A DNA stretch of 64,000 bases from Candidatus Dojkabacteria bacterium S2_J21 (GCA_019248085.1 JAEHHF010000001.1:1-64000), one strand, 5' to 3'. Numbered from the stretch's first letter, positions 24,201-30,300 are shown. Translations and numbers: made by a program. The notes: a model not told the origin generated them from the letters alone.

Positions 24201-24513
24201 TCCTGGGAATTACTATTTTCATCTAAGAGTTGAATATGGTTCAGAAACCTCACCCGCGTATCAATCTTTTACAGCTGTTGAGGATACTCCGGATATTCCA
24301 CCAGATCCAGAAGTCTGCGGAGTTGGTGCCGACTTTAATAACGATTGTATAGTAAATACAGTTGATTTTTCGATTATGCTTTATCACTGGAAAACCAAAC
24401 CACCGTTTAAAAATCCGACCGTTGACATCAATAGAGACGGGCAAGTTAATTCGATAGACTTCTCGATACTGCTTTATCATTGGGGTAAGCCACCGAAAGA
24501 ATATATTTATTAA
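9217..24513 (+). CDS. giant secreted GLUG/Gly-rich repeat protein with 13 FN3 domains and C-terminal dockerin
   Basis: A single 5,098-codon frame. Residues 1-31 are a signal peptide with a hydrophobic core ending near ASKSA. Residues about 165-390 include YWVGGTGNWSDPNKW and a GDFDGDNHTISNL cap typical of GLUG beta-solenoids. Residues about 394-3605 hold some 50 units of the form GGLVGYNxGxIxxSYSTGNV (GLUG motif), each followed by a 25-40 residue Gly/Ala-rich PGRS-like stretch. Residues about 3638-4917 are 13 fibronectin type III domains. A CARDB-like domain follows. Residues about 5033-5098 form a dockerin of two EF-hand-like repeats: DFNNDCIVNTVD and DINRDGQVNSID, each followed by FSI(M/L)LYHW. 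No sortase motif or C-terminal membrane helix is present, so surface attachment is likely through the dockerin. The next two genes encode cohesin-type membrane proteins 8 bases downstream. It is probably an adhesin or stalk-like fibre; ligand unknown. Confidence 0.88.
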   Translation: MYLNCSNLYKALFFSIFVIIVFVFSSFIFASKSAISNTIETNLPASNLSLSQASSIEGAEIVASKGMIPISKAVRLDENKNIVEDIFAVVGERDGNYVRLSNNQYVRVTFESILDSTRDITIFGRPTNTDSASIIEAYTIDGIKVGTFASIDHDGKYTLVLSKLTSPTDTFYLKITGNVDIDYITDPNAYWVGGTGNWSDPNKWASSSNGAPGSFGGVPDATTAVFFDASSGNSSTILTIDTAATAGSITISGYIGTIVQDANLTITNSGGQSGNYSQTSATTFTAPNPAVNTFSATGSFSVTSGTFKRYAGMGITTSPYIIYDIYGLQGVRTGTQLINSYKLDDDIDASVTSGWNSGSGFIPIGINTAPFAGDFDGDNHTISNLFINSTAFNYVGLFGYSSGQIKNVILTGESITAIGTAPTNGTNGSDGANLPAGGAGLQGNAGATTGTTLYIGGLVGYSVGTISNSSVAGTVVGTGGTGGSSGWSGNGGNSSGAGVTGGAGAAARAGAAGGPIYAGGLVGYSAGDIITSNSSVTISGIGGTGGNSGNAGNGGSSLTGIGGAGGASAAGGAGGVSYTGGLVGWANSGNITTSFSTGTVTVTGGMGGNAGAAGNGGAGGTTSGNVIGGIGGAGAAGGAAGAVYGGGLIGYNNAIIQTNSYSTGDVIASGGTPGTASYGGYGGASGTTSTATGAIGGNGAAGGAGGYAYVGGLVGNNTNIISDSGATGNVTATATDGGVGQVGGSGGSASSSSAGIGGTGGIGATGATGGYVYSGGLAGLNYGTITTSYSETGTVNITAGAGGVGASGGSGGLKGTAGTSGAGGASGNGGIGGYSYAGGLVGYNYNIIQLNSYSKNTVTTVAGAGGAGGAGVGGMAGLGGIAGGTGGAAGVLYFGGLTSYNAGIIFSSYYETGTLSGIAGAGGAGNNGGQGGSNGAGGIGGVGIVGGIVYAGGVVGYNVGVITSSSASTTLTATAGKGGAGGSGNNGGAGTTTGLNGGAAAVGGAGGIAYVGGLVGWSNIGNITSSYSEGTLIGKAGQGGLGGSGGAGGVGASGYAGGAGGAAAAGGAGGNIFGGGFAGYINAGIITSSYSTVTTGVTAGAGNDAGTASDGAVSTANYSGGAGGAGAAGGAGGTAYGGGFAGQNNTLIQTNSYSTGNVSVVAGAPGTSSAGGRGGATRATYNAGSAALGGAGAVGGAGGAVYAGGFIGNNTSVITDSYASGSVTATSTNGTNGSLAGAGGDGSAGGASHTGAAGQASGNGGIGGAVYAGGFIGYNSGIISNVHNDSDLKVVTATGGNSGDGGAGVAGSAGGNTAVAGSGGTAGAGSTAGVAYVGGLVGYNLGTGVIQSDSSAKISVTVTAGNGGTGGTGGAGGSRAAGGNGGLGTVGAIVTVGGLVGYNVGTISDSYSTGNVTAVSGDGGSDGAGGNGGSGSTAGAGGAGGGAAAPVALGGAAYAGGLVGYNVTNGIIQDASYSTGNASATAGNGGDGANGANGGTASGSSQAGAPGIAGKIGSVGGTAYAGGLVGYNTMVIRNDCYSTGNAVAVAGAGGDGGSGGIGGGSGASTVGGAGGAAGNGGAGGAAYAGGIIGYAANEATIVIQTTTGTVSSTAGNGGNGGAGGAGGAGGSSQAGGAGGAGGVGGAGGAVVAGGITAYNSGRFTDINYTITSITAIAGMAGTGGDGAMGGASGTGAGSGVTAAIGGNGGNGGAGGALYLGGLVGNNTGGNLIGCSVSGPFDSFIATGRNGGAAGTGGAGGSATAGTGAHNGGVGGTGGTGGAGGAMNIGGLFGYGDGRILNPYTVSGTITVTGTSGGAGAMGGAGGNNGPTGRNGNGGAGGIGGAGGAIAVGGLAGYVNVAGTLFDTVYSEINVSITAGTGGAGGAGVDALVGANGGAAGAGGAGGSAYAGGLIGYLYGAGGNVLNSYATGNVTLVAGNGGQAGISGVGGAGSSSMTGGTGGAGAAGGAGSAAYAGGLIGTATADTFISTTYSTGTVTVTAGSGGNASAGSIGGAGNAAAGGVGGAAASGGAGGVAYAGGLLGSVTSGLIRDSYATGNITATSGNGGNSAGGGSGGAGGSSSLGGAGTAGVAGTVGAIVYAGGLVGYNNGEVSNSNYTTGEIVAISGNGGMGGSGGTTGASGSNATGTATIGGAGFVGGAGGIVYVGGLIGYNNTATAPVTNSYAKTDITTTSGNGGSGAVGGGGGNASGGAANHIGGAGGIGGAGGAGGASYVGGFVGYNALGILTTDYAKDGSTNVACGNGGASAQGGNGGAGGSNANAGLPGTGGAGGAGGTVYSGGFAGYNTGTIQSNSYSQINLVTSAGLGNDGANGINGLAGADGSKGGAGGAAGNSYRGGFVAYNSGTISNSYANNFSMTGNDKQGGIGGYGGDGGTGVASAGGAGGAGGVGGTSGDGYIAGLVGYNTGIISACFSENIIISSGEKMGGKGGDGGKGGDGLADSGRIGGVGGAGGNGGAGGTRAGGGLVGYNTGIIQSNSRSTVSRIVVAGNGGDGGKGGAGGATGSGAMTIIAAAGGIGGAGGAGGVAYGGGLVGYMTGTSQIVEILNSNASGAISATGGDGGIGGRGGNGGDGSLATSGNFQGSVGATGGAGGVGGVAAAGGLVGSSSFTTGVVNYNTSSATGSVSAVGGNAGVSGVSGDGGASRTTRTGGAGGPGVVGAVGGAAYAGGLVGYNLVTTGTSNFKDSFATGIVSSVGGNGAAGGVGGVGANESTFASSIGGAGGAGGLSGIGGQANAGGLVGYSSVTTGGSNYYNTYSTSTTVTSTGGNSGAGSSAGTSGTGGAGATGGSTGAAGASDVGGASYAGGLIGQMIGVIEVDLSYATGNIIAIGGNSGDGVIGVIGGAGGAGAIGGTGGAGGAMGAGGGAYAGGLVGINPGFINNSHAAGSVSSTGGLSGGLTGTAKQGGAGGPSTNFNGVTAGATGGAGGAGGAGGASYAGGLTANNSVTGIILNSYATGSVTSLGNNGASGATGGTGGDASSGTGNHIGGTGGVGGIGGPGGASYAGGFVGNNVNTTNTIIGSYSTGVTVTGTSGNSGNGGKGGDGGAAGSVGAGGAGQTGGISTAVGGALNIGGFIGYNDGTILSSYSTNNVIGVAGNGGAGGAGGNGATGFTSTTGAGANGGIGGAAVAGGAAGIASGGGFVGYNGTGKTIRDSYSTGTLTITGGTGGAGGKGGNGGKGGGGASSGTGGTGGQAGARTAGVAGSTIYAGGFVGYNIGNIQNDYSLGVVTVYGGNGGAGGAGGTGGDGGDGGVTGIGGAGGAEGATQPAGAGSTLYAGGLVGYNYTAGLVQFSWSAGNVNVTGGNGGTAGFAGAGGSGGLGGTGKAGGNGGTAIAGGAGGAGGINYAGGLVGANISTGSIKTSYSSGNVNITSGGNGVDGAKGGTGGNGGQGGSNAGGNGGTGMPGLTGGAGGAGGNVYGGGLVGQNTGMITNVYGQGSVITATAGTAGNGGKGGDGGNGGLAGGGTVGTNGDGGASGNGGNGGSAYVGGLYGHQNGATGITSNAYSIATPSGTKTDPGVTGARGDPGTTVGGGGSLGGLGSSGSASLQYVGGFTGYAELGSYSSSYWNTDNYAGSSTGSGSSTGITGKNTVEMKQQATFSNWDFTSIWGITESSTYPDFQYQDVPGKPINVVAVTGNGQATITFSVPLYIGGSPITGYTVSSSGGGIDINAGSTSLSHIVTGLTNGIEYTFTVTATNENGTGSASDQSNAITPSTVPNQPTGITGTSNANGQSYVEWIAPAVDGGATIIDYQVSIFASDGVSPAEGVTGNLIRFVGSATTHFIFTGLTNGVGYTFKVKAVNVSGAGSNSTASSVVTPSIVPGAPTSVAGASNENTQITVTWTAPASNGGSVITDYEVTVYNSTGGDPVGVTGDWTRSVSSAGTSFVFAGLTNGTAYTFKVRAINASGTGSYSTSSTADIPSTVPGAPTSVAGTSNENTQITVTWTAPASNGGSDITDYEVNVYNSTGGDPVGVTGDWTRSVGSSGTTLVFTGLTNGTAYTFKVRAINASGTGSYSTASEADTPSTVAGTPTSVAGTSNENGQITVTWTAPSSNGGSTITDYEVTVYASDGITDPVGVTGLRTRSVGSDDTELIFTGLTNGTPYTFKVRAINASGTGSYSTASEADTPSTVAGTPTSVAGTSNENGQITVTWTAPSSNGGSAIIDYEVTVYNSAGGDPVGVTGDWTRSVGSSGTTFVFTGLTNGTAYTFKVRAINGSGTGSYSIASEADTPSTVPGAPTITSVTAGNGQATIYFNAPASNGGSTILDYTVTSAPGGLFASGNGSSLTVTGLSNGTNYTFTIVARNANGSSVVSSPSDPVTPSTVPGAPTSVAGTSNENGKSTVTWTAPADNGGATITNYEVTVYNSAGGDPEGVTGDWTRSVGSSGTTFIFTGLTNGTEYTFKVRAINAVGTGSYSTSSTADTPSTLPGAPIITLVTAGNGQATIYFTPPMNDGGFPITSYTVTASSGGHFATGASSPLVVTGLTNGVPYYFVIKANNVMGASINSEPTNIVTPMTVPGVPTSVAGTSNENTQSTVTWTAPAENGGAIITNYEVTVYDSVGGDPVGVTGDWTRSVGSVGTTFIFTGLTNGTEYTFKVAAINIVGTGSNLNASDVIIPATTPGVPTITSVVAGNGQATIYFNAPASDGGSEIWNYTVTSSPGEFIGSGSSSPIIVSGLTNGTEYTFTITATNGVGEGQSSSGGPGNGTGVTPSTVPSDVVITNVVSGDQQVTIYFTAVDGGSPITQFNISINGADPIISLDTVSPITITGLVNGTEYTFVMTATNINGTSSASIASDPVTPDEPIDTPDSPTDLAGVVHDGYVRLTWIAPSNNGGSAIIDYIVEYKLSSSGIWSLFSDEIGIETATNVTPLSNNNSYDFRVKAVNAMGYGESSASITKTPAPPAHVSVDSFPYRIVPNISTVIHIKNEGSSAYEYHYTYCVTDSENNLCGGGDDVSSGSGSTLVSVLPGADYFGTITSYVPNPGNYYFHLRVEYGSETSPAYQSFTAVEDTPDIPPDPEVCGVGADFNNDCIVNTVDFSIMLYHWKTKPPFKNPTVDINRDGQVNSIDFSILLYHWGKPPKEYIY
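10390..20030 (+). repeat. array of about 50 GLUG plus Gly-rich protein repeats
   Basis: I counted 50 occurrences of the GG(L/F)xGYN-type core, spaced about 60-70 codons apart. The Gly stretches use GGT and GGA almost exclusively, giving strong G-over-C skew on this strand. Unit sequences differ from one another, so the array looks old rather than freshly amplified. Confidence 0.85.
20128..23960 (+). repeat. tandem array of 13 fibronectin III domains with near-identical DNA copies
   Basis: Domains start at motifs such as VPGAPTSVAGTSNEN and VPGAPTITSVTAGNGQ. At the DNA level, about 150 bases from 21271 recur from 21583 with only a few differences, a 312-base (104-codon) period. This indicates recent duplication inside the array. 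Confidence 0.8.
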
Positions 24514-24521
24514 TTATAATT

Positions 24522-25142
24522 ATGAGTAAATTTATATTAAAATTGTTAGTTGTCTTCGCCGGATTTATATTTCTAATCTTGGCGCCACAAGACATCTTCG
24601 CTGCAGAGTTAACATTTACACAAATTCCAAATACTGGAGGTGGAGACAATACCGCCCTCATTGAAGTTCGAATTGATCCTCAATCAAAAAACTTGAATGT
24701 CGTTGAGGGTGAGATAAAATTTGCTGGTTCCGGTTTAGAGGAGCTTTCCGTTCAGGTTGAAAACGGCAAATCCATCCTCCCAATTTGGACTTTACCTCCG
24801 GAGTATAACAAAGAGCAGAGGTCAATCCGTTTTACTGGTGGCGTGCCTTATGGTTTCTACACAGAGGGACTACTTTTCCAATTACAAATTAGTAATATTA
24901 CAACCGATGACCTGGAAGTTAGCTTTACTGATGGTATCGCATACGAAAATGACGGGAAAGGAACTATGGAAGCTATAAGTTCAACTCCGTTGAAAATTAG
25001 TATTAGCCAAGAGAGTGGGGATGAGAAAAGTTCTATAGGGCGTAGCTTAGAAGGATATCCCTATGCTAAAATAATCTTGTTATCTGTAATAATCGTGGCA
25101 ATTATTGTGTTCTATGTATATCAAAAAAATAAAAAAAAATAG
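24522..25142 (+). CDS. membrane-anchored cohesin-like protein 1
   Basis: The 206-residue protein has a signal peptide (1-27, hydrophobic core then IFAAE). One extracellular beta-rich domain (about 28-165) follows, with cohesin-like features: TALIEVRIDPQS..., a VVEGEIKF strand and SIRFTGGVPYGF, which resembles the ITFNGGVPTPGY of the next gene. A C-terminal membrane helix (about 182-200) ends in the basic stop-transfer KNKKK. It lies 8 bases after the dockerin-bearing giant and overlaps the next gene by about 30 bases, so the three form an operon. The likely role is to present a cohesin on the outer face of the membrane. The cohesin assignment is weaker than for the neighbour and rests partly on their similarity. 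Confidence 0.7.
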   Translation: MSKFILKLLVVFAGFIFLILAPQDIFAAELTFTQIPNTGGGDNTALIEVRIDPQSKNLNVVEGEIKFAGSGLEELSVQVENGKSILPIWTLPPEYNKEQRSIRFTGGVPYGFYTEGLLFQLQISNITTDDLEVSFTDGIAYENDGKGTMEAISSTPLKISISQESGDEKSSIGRSLEGYPYAKIILLSVIIVAIIVFYVYQKNKKK

Positions 25143-26253
25143 TTTGAAGTACTTTTTGCCAATAATATTTGCTGCCTGTTTTTTGTTCTTTTCATGCAGT
25201 AGTGCTAGCGCGGCAACGCTTAGCATTAGTTCTAACTCCGCTTCAGTAGCATCTGGAAGCACGATAAGATTTTCAATTTTAATCAATTCTGGGGGAGTTG
25301 CAATCAACAACGCGAGTGCAAGTATATCATTCCCAACAGATAAACTAGAGGTTGTCTCCATAAGTAAGGGCTCTGTTTTCTCTCTGTGGGCAGAAGAGCC
25401 AACTACCTCCAAATCAGCCGGAGTAATTACTTTTAATGGTGGAGTGCCGACACCTGGATATAGTGGTTCCGGCGGTACTGTAATATCTATAAACGCAAGA
25501 GCCAAGGCTGTAGGTCAAGCGAGTTTGTCTTTTTCTAGCGCCTCTATTCTAGCAAATGATGGTTTGGGTACTAATGTATTGTCCGGCACAACCGGTAGAA
25601 CAATAACTATCACCGAAAAACCTCCCGCTGTTGAGGAGACTCCAGCACCGACGCCAGAGCCAACACCAGAGCCAGCACCAGAACCGGAGCCAGAACCAGC
25701 AGAACCAACTACTCCTGTTGAGAATCCCACCTTAATACAATCAATAATGGCTGAAGTTCTGTCAGTGTTTACTCGAGAATCGTTTACTGTTAAAACAATA
25801 TCCTTTTGGATCTTAATACTTCTGAGTTCTCTAGGTTTGATTTTGGGAGTATTCATCATTACACGCTACTCTCGAAGATTAGGAAATAAATTTATGATAC
25901 GTACTGGCTTGAACAAGGGAGATAGTCTAAAAATCCTCTTGTTATATAAAAAGCTTCTCGAAGAGAATCTTGGAGTGTTGCAAGAAACGCGACGTGATAG
26001 GATTTTAACAAAGCAAGAAAAAGGCATTAAGAAAACTATTGAAGATGATTTGGATCAGGTAGATCGAGCCATAGCAGTGCAAAAAACAAAGGAGAAAAAG
26101 AATATTAAGAAAAATGTTAAAGATAACTTGGATAAAATAGATAAAATTGAGGAATGGGAAGAAATGGTAGAGGAGAAGCTGACGAAGAAAGATAAAACAG
26201 ATCAAATTCTAAAAGAGCACAAACCAAAAGAAGAAATTACAGCAAAAGAATAG
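25114..26253 (+). CDS. membrane-anchored cohesin protein 2 with Pro-rich linker and charged cytoplasmic tail
   Basis: From the ATG at 25114 the protein has 379 residues (a TTG at 25105 would add three). A signal peptide ends near SASAA. A cohesin domain (about 38-170) shows the family strand order: GSTIRFSILINSGG, then INNASASISFP, then KLEVVSIS, then ITFNGGVPTPGYSGSGG, then VISINARAKA. A Pro/Glu/Thr-rich linker (about 175-212) follows, then a membrane helix (about 230-252) and a 130-residue highly charged, probably coiled-coil cytoplasmic tail. The layout suits a surface receptor for a dockerin, and the giant protein two genes upstream carries one. The tail could couple surface attachment to something inside the cell. 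The stop lies 22 bases before clpC, which has its own -10 box. Confidence 0.8.
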   Translation: MYIKKIKKNSLKYFLPIIFAACFLFFSCSSASAATLSISSNSASVASGSTIRFSILINSGGVAINNASASISFPTDKLEVVSISKGSVFSLWAEEPTTSKSAGVITFNGGVPTPGYSGSGGTVISINARAKAVGQASLSFSSASILANDGLGTNVLSGTTGRTITITEKPPAVEETPAPTPEPTPEPAPEPEPEPAEPTTPVENPTLIQSIMAEVLSVFTRESFTVKTISFWILILLSSLGLILGVFIITRYSRRLGNKFMIRTGLNKGDSLKILLLYKKLLEENLGVLQETRRDRILTKQEKGIKKTIEDDLDQVDRAIAVQKTKEKKNIKKNVKDNLDKIDKIEEWEEMVEEKLTKKDKTDQILKEHKPKEEITAKE

Positions 26254-26264
26254 GGTAGATGTAG

Positions 26265-26270
26265 TATAAT
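26265..26270 (+). promoter_or_regulatory. -10 box placed for a leaderless clpC transcript
   Basis: TATAAT ends 5 bases before the ATG at 26276. No Shine-Dalgarno sequence or good -35 box is seen. Confidence 0.55.
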
Positions 26271-26275
26271 CGGGT

Positions 26276-28774
26276 ATGTCATCAATAATTCTGGATCAAA
26301 AACAGAAAATTCTAAAACGGCTTAGTAAAAACGCGAGAATATCTCTTCGCAATGCTTCGCTCATTATGGAGCATTTGAAAGCCAAGAGCATATATCCAGA
26401 GCATATATTCGTTGGCATACTCCTGAACGAAGATAGCCTTGCAACAAGGACTATTCTCTCCATGGGTATAGACAGAAACGATCTTCTTAAGAAATCTTTT
26501 GGTGGTAAGATGTTGGAGATAACGACCAATCCGGATTCTGTCAGAGAGTTAAATATTTCCAACGAATCACAGTTTGTACTAAGAAAAGCATATGATATCT
26601 CTAGAAAATATTCCCACGTATACGTAGGTTCAGAGCATATGATGGGAGCATTACTCCAACTCGACATCGACTATTTCAAAGATTTAGAAAAGATTGGCTT
26701 GTCATTTAAGACCTTTAAAAGAGCTTTAGATAATTATGCATCTTACCCGCTTGGGATACTCGCACATCCTAATATGCCTAGTGTTACCCATGGAGAAGAT
26801 GACACAATCGTAGATTTCTTGGGTGTAAATCTTGTTGATTTAGCACATGAAGGGCAACTAGATCCAGTCATAGGTAGGGAAGAAGAGATTAGCCAGTTAA
26901 TAAATATCTTAAGCAGAAGGAAGAAGAATAACCCAATAATAGTTGGAGAAGCGGGCGTCGGGAAGACGGTATTAGTAGAAGGCTTGGCCCAAAGAATTGC
27001 CTCAGGGCATGTACCACCTTCGCTAAGGCATATGAGAATAGTCTCTCTTGATATACCAAGCATTATGGCAGGTAGTAAAATGCGTGGAGACGTAGAAGAG
27101 AAAGTGATGTCCATAATTGAAGATGTCATATCTTCCGATGATACAATTTTGTTCATTGACGAAATACACAACATCGTGGGGAATAATCTAGGAGGGGGTG
27201 CCTCTGACATTGCCTCCATTCTTAAGCCTGCACTTTTGCAAGACGGATTTAGATGTATAGGAGCTACAACTACAGAGGAATACTCTGCATATTTTGAATC
27301 AGATAGTGGATTAGCTAGAAGATTCCAGCCCATACTGCTAGAGGAAGCTTCTCCCAAGGATACGTTGGATATTTTACAAAATATCAAGCCCATACTAGAA
27401 AAACATCACAATATCCGAATTAGTAAGGAAGCTTTGATCACTGCAGTTACTTTGTCTAATAGATATATAAGTGATAGATATCTACCAGACAAGGCAATAG
27501 ACCTCCTTGACGAGGCGGCAGCTTTTAAGAGGTTGGAGATAGAGAATGAATATAGCGATATCTCAGATATGATCGCCAAGTTACGTTCTTTAAAACAAAA
27601 AAAAGAAGCATTCATTCTTAAAGAAAAGATGTCACGAGCTGAGAAATTGCAAAAAGACGAGGAGGAGCTTAGTGCACAAATTGCAAAAAGAGAGAAGGAG
27701 TGTGTTGATAATAAAAAGAGTAAGAAGAATGAGATAAATGAGGACGATATTAGAAAAGTTATATCTAGATGGACAGGTATTCCACTCAGCGCATTAGGTA
27801 GCAAAGAAAAAGTGTCTTTGTTGAAATTGGAAAAACAACTCGATACATTTGTCATAGGGCAGAATGATGCCTGTCATGCGGTCGCCTCGGCCATTAAGAG
27901 GGCAAGAACGGGTATATCTGATGCTCAGAGACCTTGGGCCTCCTTTCTGTTCCTAGGGCCAACAGGCGTAGGCAAGACAGAATTAGCCAAAGTACTTACT
28001 AAGGAGCTTTTTGGAAACAAGGATAGATTAGTTCAGATAGATATGAGTGAGATGATGGAGATGCACAGTGTCTCTAAGTTAATCGGATCTCCTCCAGGGT
28101 ACGTAGGGTTTCAGCAGGGTGGGATGTTAACGGAGAAGGTAAGAAGGCAACCTCACAGTGTTATTCTTTTTGACGAGATAGAAAAAGCACACCCAGACGT
28201 ACTTAATGTACTATTACAAATCTTAGAATATGGACATTTAACAGACGGTAGGGGGAAGAAGGTTAATTTCAAAAATACAATTGTCATACTTACATCGAAT
28301 ATTGGTGCTGAAGATATCAGAAAAGACAAAGTTTTAGGATTTGTTGGCAAAAGCGAGGTAACAAGGAGTGACGTAGAGATCAACAAAGCCTATTCTAGTA
28401 TGAAATCAGAACTTCTTGGTCAATTAAAAAATACTTTAAGGCCGGAATTGCTCAATCGTATTGATGATATTGTCATATTTAGATCACTAACGAGGAAGGA
28501 TGTGAGGAAGATAGTAGAGCTTTTAATTAACGATTTGAATGTGAGGCTTCTTGAAGAGAATGTTGTTGTTAAAATCACCGAGAAGGTAGGAGCATATCTC
28601 GTAAAAGAAGGTTTCAGTGATGAATATGGAGCGAGGCCGCTTAGAAGATTGGTCCAAGATTCTGTCGAAAATGTCCTAGCAGACTACATCCTCTCTCACA
28701 AGGTTACGAAAAAGAAAATGAACGAAGTTACCATTGATATGATAAATGGTAAAATGGGTATCTTAAATAACTAG
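26276..28774 (+). CDS. clpC: ClpC-type AAA+ unfoldase (ATPase subunit of Clp protease)
   Basis: The 832-residue protein has a Clp N-terminal repeat domain (about 10-150). The first AAA+ module has Walker A GEAGVGKT (about 222-229), with FIDEIHN as Walker B. A short coiled middle segment (about 415-480) follows, then the second AAA+ module with GPTGVGKT (about 560-567) and LFDEIEKAHPD, and a ClpB-D2-type C-terminal domain. The short middle segment points to ClpC rather than the disaggregase ClpB, and VLGF near residue 687 could be the loop that docks on ClpP. No clpP is in the window. radA follows after 7 bases, so the two are probably one operon. Confidence 0.9.
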   Translation: MSSIILDQKQKILKRLSKNARISLRNASLIMEHLKAKSIYPEHIFVGILLNEDSLATRTILSMGIDRNDLLKKSFGGKMLEITTNPDSVRELNISNESQFVLRKAYDISRKYSHVYVGSEHMMGALLQLDIDYFKDLEKIGLSFKTFKRALDNYASYPLGILAHPNMPSVTHGEDDTIVDFLGVNLVDLAHEGQLDPVIGREEEISQLINILSRRKKNNPIIVGEAGVGKTVLVEGLAQRIASGHVPPSLRHMRIVSLDIPSIMAGSKMRGDVEEKVMSIIEDVISSDDTILFIDEIHNIVGNNLGGGASDIASILKPALLQDGFRCIGATTTEEYSAYFESDSGLARRFQPILLEEASPKDTLDILQNIKPILEKHHNIRISKEALITAVTLSNRYISDRYLPDKAIDLLDEAAAFKRLEIENEYSDISDMIAKLRSLKQKKEAFILKEKMSRAEKLQKDEEELSAQIAKREKECVDNKKSKKNEINEDDIRKVISRWTGIPLSALGSKEKVSLLKLEKQLDTFVIGQNDACHAVASAIKRARTGISDAQRPWASFLFLGPTGVGKTELAKVLTKELFGNKDRLVQIDMSEMMEMHSVSKLIGSPPGYVGFQQGGMLTEKVRRQPHSVILFDEIEKAHPDVLNVLLQILEYGHLTDGRGKKVNFKNTIVILTSNIGAEDIRKDKVLGFVGKSEVTRSDVEINKAYSSMKSELLGQLKNTLRPELLNRIDDIVIFRSLTRKDVRKIVELLINDLNVRLLEENVVVKITEKVGAYLVKEGFSDEYGARPLRRLVQDSVENVLADYILSHKVTKKKMNEVTIDMINGKMGILNN

Positions 28775-28781
28775 TATTGCT

Positions 28782-30122
28782 ATGAAATATATTTGTACTT
28801 CGTGTGGCACAGAATCTCTTAAATGGTCTGGAAAATGTCCTAGCTGTGGGCAATGGGGTACTTTAGAAGAAGCTGAGGATACACCTGTCGTTAGTGGCAA
28901 CAACAAAATCGGTACTGCAGCGAAATATGAATCGATCATGCAAAAAGAAAGTGAGTCTTTTAGTTCTGCGACTAGGATTTCCACTGGATATACGGAAGTA
29001 GATAGGGTGTTAGGATCAGGCTTAATCCCTGGAGAAGTTGTCCTAATCAGTGGTGAGCCAGGCATTGGTAAGTCTACCTTGTTAATGCAGATAGTTTTAA
29101 AATTCTCAGACAAGAAGATATTGTATGTCTGTGGAGAAGAGTCTCCAGGGCAGTTAAACTCTAGGCTAGTTCGCCTGTCTAATAGTAAGGCTTCTAGTAA
29201 GGTGGGGCAGAATTTCATGGTAACAGAGGACATTTGTGTGGAGAATATCGTAGCTTTGATTGAAAAAGAAAAATTTGACCTAATAGTTGTCGATTCCATT
29301 CAAAGTATTTCTTCAATGCAGTCCAGGAGTTATCCGGGGAGTATAAGCCAAGTGAGAATATGTGGAGCTATGCTTACCCATATTGCGAAAATAAAGAGGA
29401 CCCCAATGTTCATAGTAGGACAAATCAACAAGGGTGGGGACATTGCAGGGCCTAAAGTTTTAGAACATATTGTTGATTGTGTATTGTATCTAGAAGGTGA
29501 CCAATACAACCAATATCGTATATTAAGGGGTATGAAGAATAGGTTCGGATCTACAAACGAAATTGGAGTCTTCGAGATGACAGGTAGTGGGCTTTTAGAG
29601 GTTGGTAATCCGTCATTAGTATTCCTAGAAAATGATACTAAATCCTCCGGCAGCGCTATAGGTGCTGTATTACAAGGTTCAAGGGTGGTATTTGTTGAGG
29701 TGCAGGCCTTGGTTGTAGAGCGAGAGAGTACCGGTGGGCCAATGATGCGTGTCGCTAACGGTATTAAGAAGCCAAGGCTAGACATGCTTTGCGCGGTTAT
29801 GTCTCGTAAGGGCGGAGTGTTTTTAGGAGACAAGGATGTATTTGTAAATATAGTGGGTGGGTTAAATATAAATGACCCATGTATTGATCTTGCTATCTGT
29901 GCTGCTATTAAGTCCTCTGCTAAAGATAATGTTTTGGACAAAGAAAGCGTGTATGTTGGAGAAGTTGGACTTACTGGGGAAGTGCGTGGTTCTTGGGGTG
30001 TAAGTTCTATTATGGACGAGGCACAAAGGGTTGGGTATAAGAGCGCTATTGTTGGTAAAGTTAAAATCGGAAAAGCCAAAGATATTATTATAAAGAAAGT
30101 CTCCCAGATAACAGGTATCTAG
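28782..30122 (+). CDS. radA: DNA repair protein RadA
   Basis: The 446-residue protein has the RadA signature order. An N-terminal zinc finger CTSCG...CPSCG (residues 5-22) is followed by a RecA-like ATPase with Walker A GEPGIGKST (about 91-99), the RadA-specific KNRFG motif (about 252-256) and a C-terminal Lon-protease-like domain. In the latter the protease Ser-Lys dyad is not expected to be active. RadA helps process branched recombination intermediates and is a helicase used in natural transformation in some bacteria, which fits with comEA/comEC later in the window. The length is normal. It is transcribed with clpC. Confidence 0.93.
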   Translation: MKYICTSCGTESLKWSGKCPSCGQWGTLEEAEDTPVVSGNNKIGTAAKYESIMQKESESFSSATRISTGYTEVDRVLGSGLIPGEVVLISGEPGIGKSTLLMQIVLKFSDKKILYVCGEESPGQLNSRLVRLSNSKASSKVGQNFMVTEDICVENIVALIEKEKFDLIVVDSIQSISSMQSRSYPGSISQVRICGAMLTHIAKIKRTPMFIVGQINKGGDIAGPKVLEHIVDCVLYLEGDQYNQYRILRGMKNRFGSTNEIGVFEMTGSGLLEVGNPSLVFLENDTKSSGSAIGAVLQGSRVVFVEVQALVVERESTGGPMMRVANGIKKPRLDMLCAVMSRKGGVFLGDKDVFVNIVGGLNINDPCIDLAICAAIKSSAKDNVLDKESVYVGEVGLTGEVRGSWGVSSIMDEAQRVGYKSAIVGKVKIGKAKDIIIKKVSQITGI

Positions 30123-30300
30123 AAGTTTTTGTTTAAGATCTACGACCTATCTCCTGCCCAGTATCCACAAAAGGCGTAACACACCAAGAGGCAACGAAGA
30201 ACACGTAACATGCGCAATAGTATTCGCTAGTAACCCTTGCTACGGTGCCACCTTCCAATGCATGGTGTGTTGTTGTTGTATGTGGACACTGTATATAGGA
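30123..30300. other. intergenic stretch upstream of the rho promoter
   Basis: Between the radA stop and the rho promoter I see no gene-like ORF, no tRNA and no clear terminator. The 66-codon ORF that begins near 30237 crosses the promoter and has no protein-like character. Confidence 0.5.

Noticed and set aside
9217..26253. A classical cellulosome locus
   Set aside because: No catalytic glycoside hydrolase or carbohydrate-binding scaffoldin is present; the dockerin is on a repeat fibre protein.
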